Assembly: GCA_009746045.1 (NCBI GenBank)
Contig: RPFO01000072.1
Location: 2,493,985 to 2,557,984, forward strand
From: Mesostigma viride
Taxonomy: Eukaryota; Streptophyta; Mesostigmatophyceae; Mesostigmatales; Mesostigmataceae
Length of the DNA: 64,000 nucleotides
Direction: 5' to 3'
The position numbers and the translations under genes are program-made. Under the pieces are notes generated by a model, which saw only the letters and a list, made by a program, of their open reading frames with translations, did no database searches and was not told the origin of the DNA. Shown piece by piece: positions 61,101-64,000 of this stretch; position 1 is the stretch's first letter, and every line of letters starts with the position of its first letter.

Positions 61101-64000
61101 GCCTATTGTCCTTGCCCCCATCTTTGGCAGACACCATGAAACTTGTGGCACGATTGGTCATCACTCGTGCCTATTGTCCTTGCCCCCATCTTTGGCAGAC
61201 ACCATGAAACTTGTGTCACGATTGGTCATCACTCGTGCCTATTGTCCTTGCCCCCATCTTTGGCAGACACCATGAAACTTGTGGCACGATTGGTCATCAC
61301 TCGTGCCTATTGTCCTTGCCCCCATCTTTGGCAGACACCATGAAACTTGTGGCACGATTGGTCATCACTCGTGCCTATTGTCCTTGCCCCCATCTTTGGC
61401 AGACACCATGAAACTTGTGGCACGATGGTCATCACTCGTGCCTATTGTCCTTGCCCCCATCTTTGGCAGACACCATGAAACTTGTGGCACGATTGGTCAT
61501 CACTCGTGCCTATTGTCCTTGCCCCCATCTTTGGCAGACATCATCGAGCTGCACAACAACGGTTCCCTGCGCACTGTCGGGCTGGAGAGGTTCCAGGGCC
61601 GGCTCACGCATAGCTTCACCGCGCATCCAAAGATAGACCCGCAGACAGGTGCCCACACCAATGCCCGTTAATACGTATCGCATTTTTATACCTGTTGCTG
61701 GAGTGGAAGAATCTTGTTGCATTCAAAATACGACCCTCAGACAGGTACCTGTTACTGTACTGGTCACTATTTGTAAGTGTACATGTTACAGTTGTGGAAG
61801 AACCCTGTCAGACCCTTGGATGATATCTGTCACCGCTGGGTTATTCCGGCGTATGCCCCATGTTGGTGGTCCCATGAGCACTTACCGCCTACTCAATAGA
61901 GACACGCTAGAAGCTGCATAATCTATTATTAGCCCTTGCTGGATGCGGAGCATTGCAAGACAAGCCATACCTGTACCTGTCCAATTTCTAGATTCGCTCA
62001 TCCAGCCACTGATGTTCCCAGGCGGCGTGGCAATTAGTAACCGTGATCAACCATGGTCAACCGTGATGAACCATGGTCAGCCATAATGAAACATCATGAA
62101 AAGTTCATCATCAATCAAATTTGAGCCATCCTTCAATCCCAACGGTGCGTCCTTCGTCCGAATTGTTGCCCCTCCGGGTCTTCCTGCCCACATGGATCTC
62201 CTTTCCCTTCTCCCAGGCGACATGGCTTCATCAGCGCTTCGAATAAACCATGATTTCACCCCGGCGATCTTACCCGTGCCTGCCCGTGCCTGCCCATGCC
62301 TGCCCATGCCTGCCCATGCCTGCCCATGCCTGCCCATGCCTGCCCATGCCTGCCCCTGCCTGCCCCTGCCTGCCCGTGCCTGCCCCTGCCTGCCCATGCC
62401 TGCCCATGCCTGCCCATGCCTGCCCATGCCTGCCCATGCCTGCCCCTGCCTGCCCCTGCCTGCCCCTGCCTGCCCCTGCCTGCCCGTGCCTGCCCATGCC
62501 TGCCCATGCCTGCCCATGCCTGCCCATGCCTGCCCATGCCTGCCCATGCCTGCCCATGCCTGCCCATGCCTGCCCATGCCTGCCCATGCCTGCCCATGCC
62601 TGCCCATGCCTGCCCATGCCTGCCCATGCCTGCCCATGCCTGCCCATGCCTGCCCATGCCTGCCCATGCCTGCCCATGCCTGCCCATGCCTGCCCGCGGT
62701 GCCCCATCGTCCCACTTTCTTATCCCCCCATTTCCAAGCAAGATGCTTATCATCAACACCGCCCTATCAACCCCTGTTTCGCCACTTCCTACTTCTTACT
62801 TCCTACTTCCTACTTCCTATTTCCTACTTCCTACTTCCTACTTCCTACTTCCTACTTCCTACTTCCTACTTCCTACTTCCTACTTCCTACTTCCTACTTC
62901 CTACTTCCTACTTCCTACTTCCTACTTCCTACTTCCTACTTCCTACTTCCTACTTCCTACTTCCTACTTCCTGCAGATATGTTCGTTTTCCGAGATGTTT
63001 GTTACACCTCATTCTATCATCCCCAGGTGTGGTCAACCAAGTTCGTACGCCCACGCGGAAGCCCTTTTCGTGATCCAAACTACAACTTAAACCATCCTGT
63101 GATCCCCTTTTGGGCCCCCGTCCTATCCCCCTGCTACACCCCCAGGCGAGATGTTCATCATCGGCTACGACATGGAGAAGGCACCGTACCTCCACTACAG
63201 CGTGATCAACGCGGACGGCCGCCTGCGGCACTCGGTGCCCATCACCCTGCCGCGGCCCGTGGTCATGCATGACTTTGGCATCACAGAGAGATATGCGCTC
63301 TTCCTCGATCTGCCCTTCACGTTCTCGCTCGCGGTGCGTGGATGCAAATATCTCATTGTCTCCTTGATGATAATTTAGAGGGTGATGGTAAAGTCGATTG
63401 GGTTGGGATACGTGAGGGGGTGTTGATGGCACGTCCTCGCTCGCGGTGTGTGGATAAAAAAATATTGATGCCTCCTTGGTATTCGTAGGGGTGTGGTGCT
63501 GAAATCAAGGTTGGGAACATAGGGGGGATTTTGATGGCATGTTCGCGCTCTCGGTGCGTGGACTTAGTATGTACATAGTGTGTTACGAAATTGTTTGCAC
63601 ATGCAAAATTGAGGGATTTAATAGCACTTTTCGGGCAGTTTGATATACGAAGCGTGAGCAGCCTTACAAGAGTAATTCCTAGTATAACTTATCAATCTCT
63701 ATCTCAACGAAAGCAATGCCAGGACTCTGACAAAATATCATGGACCCTACCTGCGACCAACCTGACGCCCAGTTGATGGATTAAACAAAAGAAATTTCTT
63801 GATGCTTGTTTGGCTTTCTCCTAGTTTGCCTGCACAGGACATAGAACACATGCTTACCTGCCCATCCAGAGGTGCAGGGAACCCTATTTTGCACGAGATC
63901 ATTTGTCTCCGTTCACATGTCCTTTTATCCTGCCTTTGCACTAACCTTGCAGGGCATGGTCGGCCCGCTGCCGTTCCAATAGCCCACGTCACCTTGTCCC
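52135..64000 (+). CDS. Second carotenoid cleavage dioxygenase, CCD1-like paralogue (5' part, continues beyond window)
   Basis: Exons 52135(or 52208)-52403, 52969-53025, 54547-54561, 55130-55241, 55689-55785, 56336-56398, 61538-61648 and 63146-63333, with matching phases. The product shows LIDFLDDTINLL, GNFAPVTEEL, LPADLNGAFIRNGPNP, W-IDGDG-MLHAVRVKGGK, FHAGQLMALNENDLP, YIIELHNNG, RLTHSFTAHPKIDPQTGEMF and PVVMHDFGITERYALFLDLP. The first two iron-binding histidines are present (TAHPK and VMHDF); the other two would lie beyond the window. The usual Phe of FDGDG is Ile, and the family TANTA segment is GNISI, so substrate or activity may differ. The start is uncertain: ATG at 52135 or an upstream exon spliced to the acceptor at 52207. 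Confidence 0.82.
53290..53490. repeat. 34-bp minisatellite in intron 2 of the second CCD gene
   Basis: About six copies of a unit containing TATGGCACAACGTCCAACAG then TAGCCATGACGTAG. Confidence 0.85.
54547..54561 (+). other. 15-nt microexon of the second CCD gene
   Basis: GATTGATGGGGACGG, between the acceptor GGCCAG and the donor GTGCGT. It completes the Trp codon split by exon 2 and joins in phase to the CATGCTGCAC of exon 4, giving W-IDGDG-ML. Same length and phase as the microexon of the paralogue. Confidence 0.8.
57000..61537 (+). repeat. About 67 copies of a 68-bp unit carrying a 3' splice site, in intron 6 of the second CCD gene
   Basis: Unit: GGTCATCACTCGTGCCTATT, GTCCTTGCCCCCATCTTTGG, CAGACACCATGAAACTTGTG, then GCACGATT. 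The stretch from GGTCATCACT to TTTGGCAG is identical to the sequence just before exon 7 (acceptor at 61535-61537), and the following ACACCAT resembles the exon start ACATCAT. Most units are exactly 68 bp; a few are 1-8 bp shorter. Variants (CGCGCC, CACTTTT, GTGTCAC) recur in patterns in the 5' half, whereas about 59.3-61.1 kb is nearly uniform. The many overlapping 66-codon frames are artefacts. Confidence 0.95.
62266..62695. repeat. 10-bp minisatellite TGCCCATGCC, about 43 copies
   Basis: Lies in intron 7 of the second CCD gene, with CCC-TGCC and CCG-TGCC variants. The PAHACPCLPM frames are artefacts. Confidence 0.95.
62784..62972. repeat. 7-bp CTTCCTA repeat, about 27 copies
   Basis: Pyrimidine-rich array in intron 7 of the second CCD gene, ending in CTTCCTGCAG, itself an acceptor-like sequence. 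Confidence 0.9.
63318..63561 (+). repeat. Three copies of the exon-8 donor junction, second CCD gene
   Basis: The true junction, ACGTTCTCGCTCGCG then GTGCGTGG, is followed by related blocks at 63,430-63,453 (CACGTCCTCGCTCGCGGTGT) and 63,538-63,561 (GTTCGCGCTCTCGGTGCGTG), spaced about 110 bp. Confidence 0.7.

Noticed and set aside
57000-61540. Resemblance to a CRISPR array (regular spacing, many copies)
   Set aside because: Units are contiguous and nearly identical with no unique spacers, in a eukaryotic intron.
57066-61671. More than 60 overlapping 66-codon open frames (MWHDWSSLVPIVL type)
   Set aside because: They arise because a 68-bp unit shifts frame once per copy. They start at the ATG of CACCATGA and stop at the TGA of the same motif. 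They are intronic and not genes.
62096-63272. Long PAHACPCLPM and TSYFLLP proteins
   Set aside because: Produced by the 10-bp and 7-bp repeats in a CCD intron, on both strands and in several frames.

Overview
The window is nuclear DNA of a eukaryote, almost certainly of the green lineage. Only three host genes are well supported. All have many short exons, and their products resemble plant-type proteins: two carotenoid cleavage dioxygenases of the plant CCD1 type, and a Maf1 protein that starts MKFLEY as plant Maf1 does. The rest is retroelement debris, minisatellites and microsatellites. A repeat-rich green or streptophyte alga fits best, but the species cannot be fixed from the sequence.

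Layout. 1-8.3 kb: nested non-LTR retroelements, namely four copies of a 3' fragment carrying a restriction-like endonuclease domain (two as a 612-bp inverted repeat), an ORF1-only LINE on the minus strand, and several orphan LINE 3' tails. 9.0-21.2 kb: a CCD1-like gene on the minus strand in 14 inferred exons, with a hAT-type MITE in its last intron. 21.2-22.2 kb: divergent intergenic region. 22.2-27.4 kb: a complete eight-exon MAF1 gene on the plus strand with one GC-AG intron. 27.5-52.1 kb: repeats, including a tRNA-like SINE dimer, a second full ORF1-only LINE, a decayed ORF1-only LINE of another family, a reverse transcriptase remnant, palindromes and simple repeats, plus one doubtful hypothetical gene near 34-35 kb. 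52.1-64 kb: a second CCD gene on the plus strand, running off the end of the window.

The two CCD genes are paralogues in opposite orientation with almost the same exon lengths, including a shared 15-nt microexon that encodes the conserved W-FDGDG-M segment. CCD1-type enzymes cleave carotenoids and apocarotenoids oxidatively. Maf1 represses RNA polymerase III. No functional link between the three genes is visible.

The most unusual signal is in the introns. The second CCD gene has an intron of about 5.1 kb made almost wholly of about 67 copies of a 68-bp unit. Each copy repeats the genuine 3' splice site of the next exon. Splicing to any of the copies examined would add about 25 codons and then a stop. 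Smaller degenerate repeats of exon-intron junctions recur in at least four other introns of the two CCD genes, which suggests that these introns grew by repeated duplication across splice junctions.
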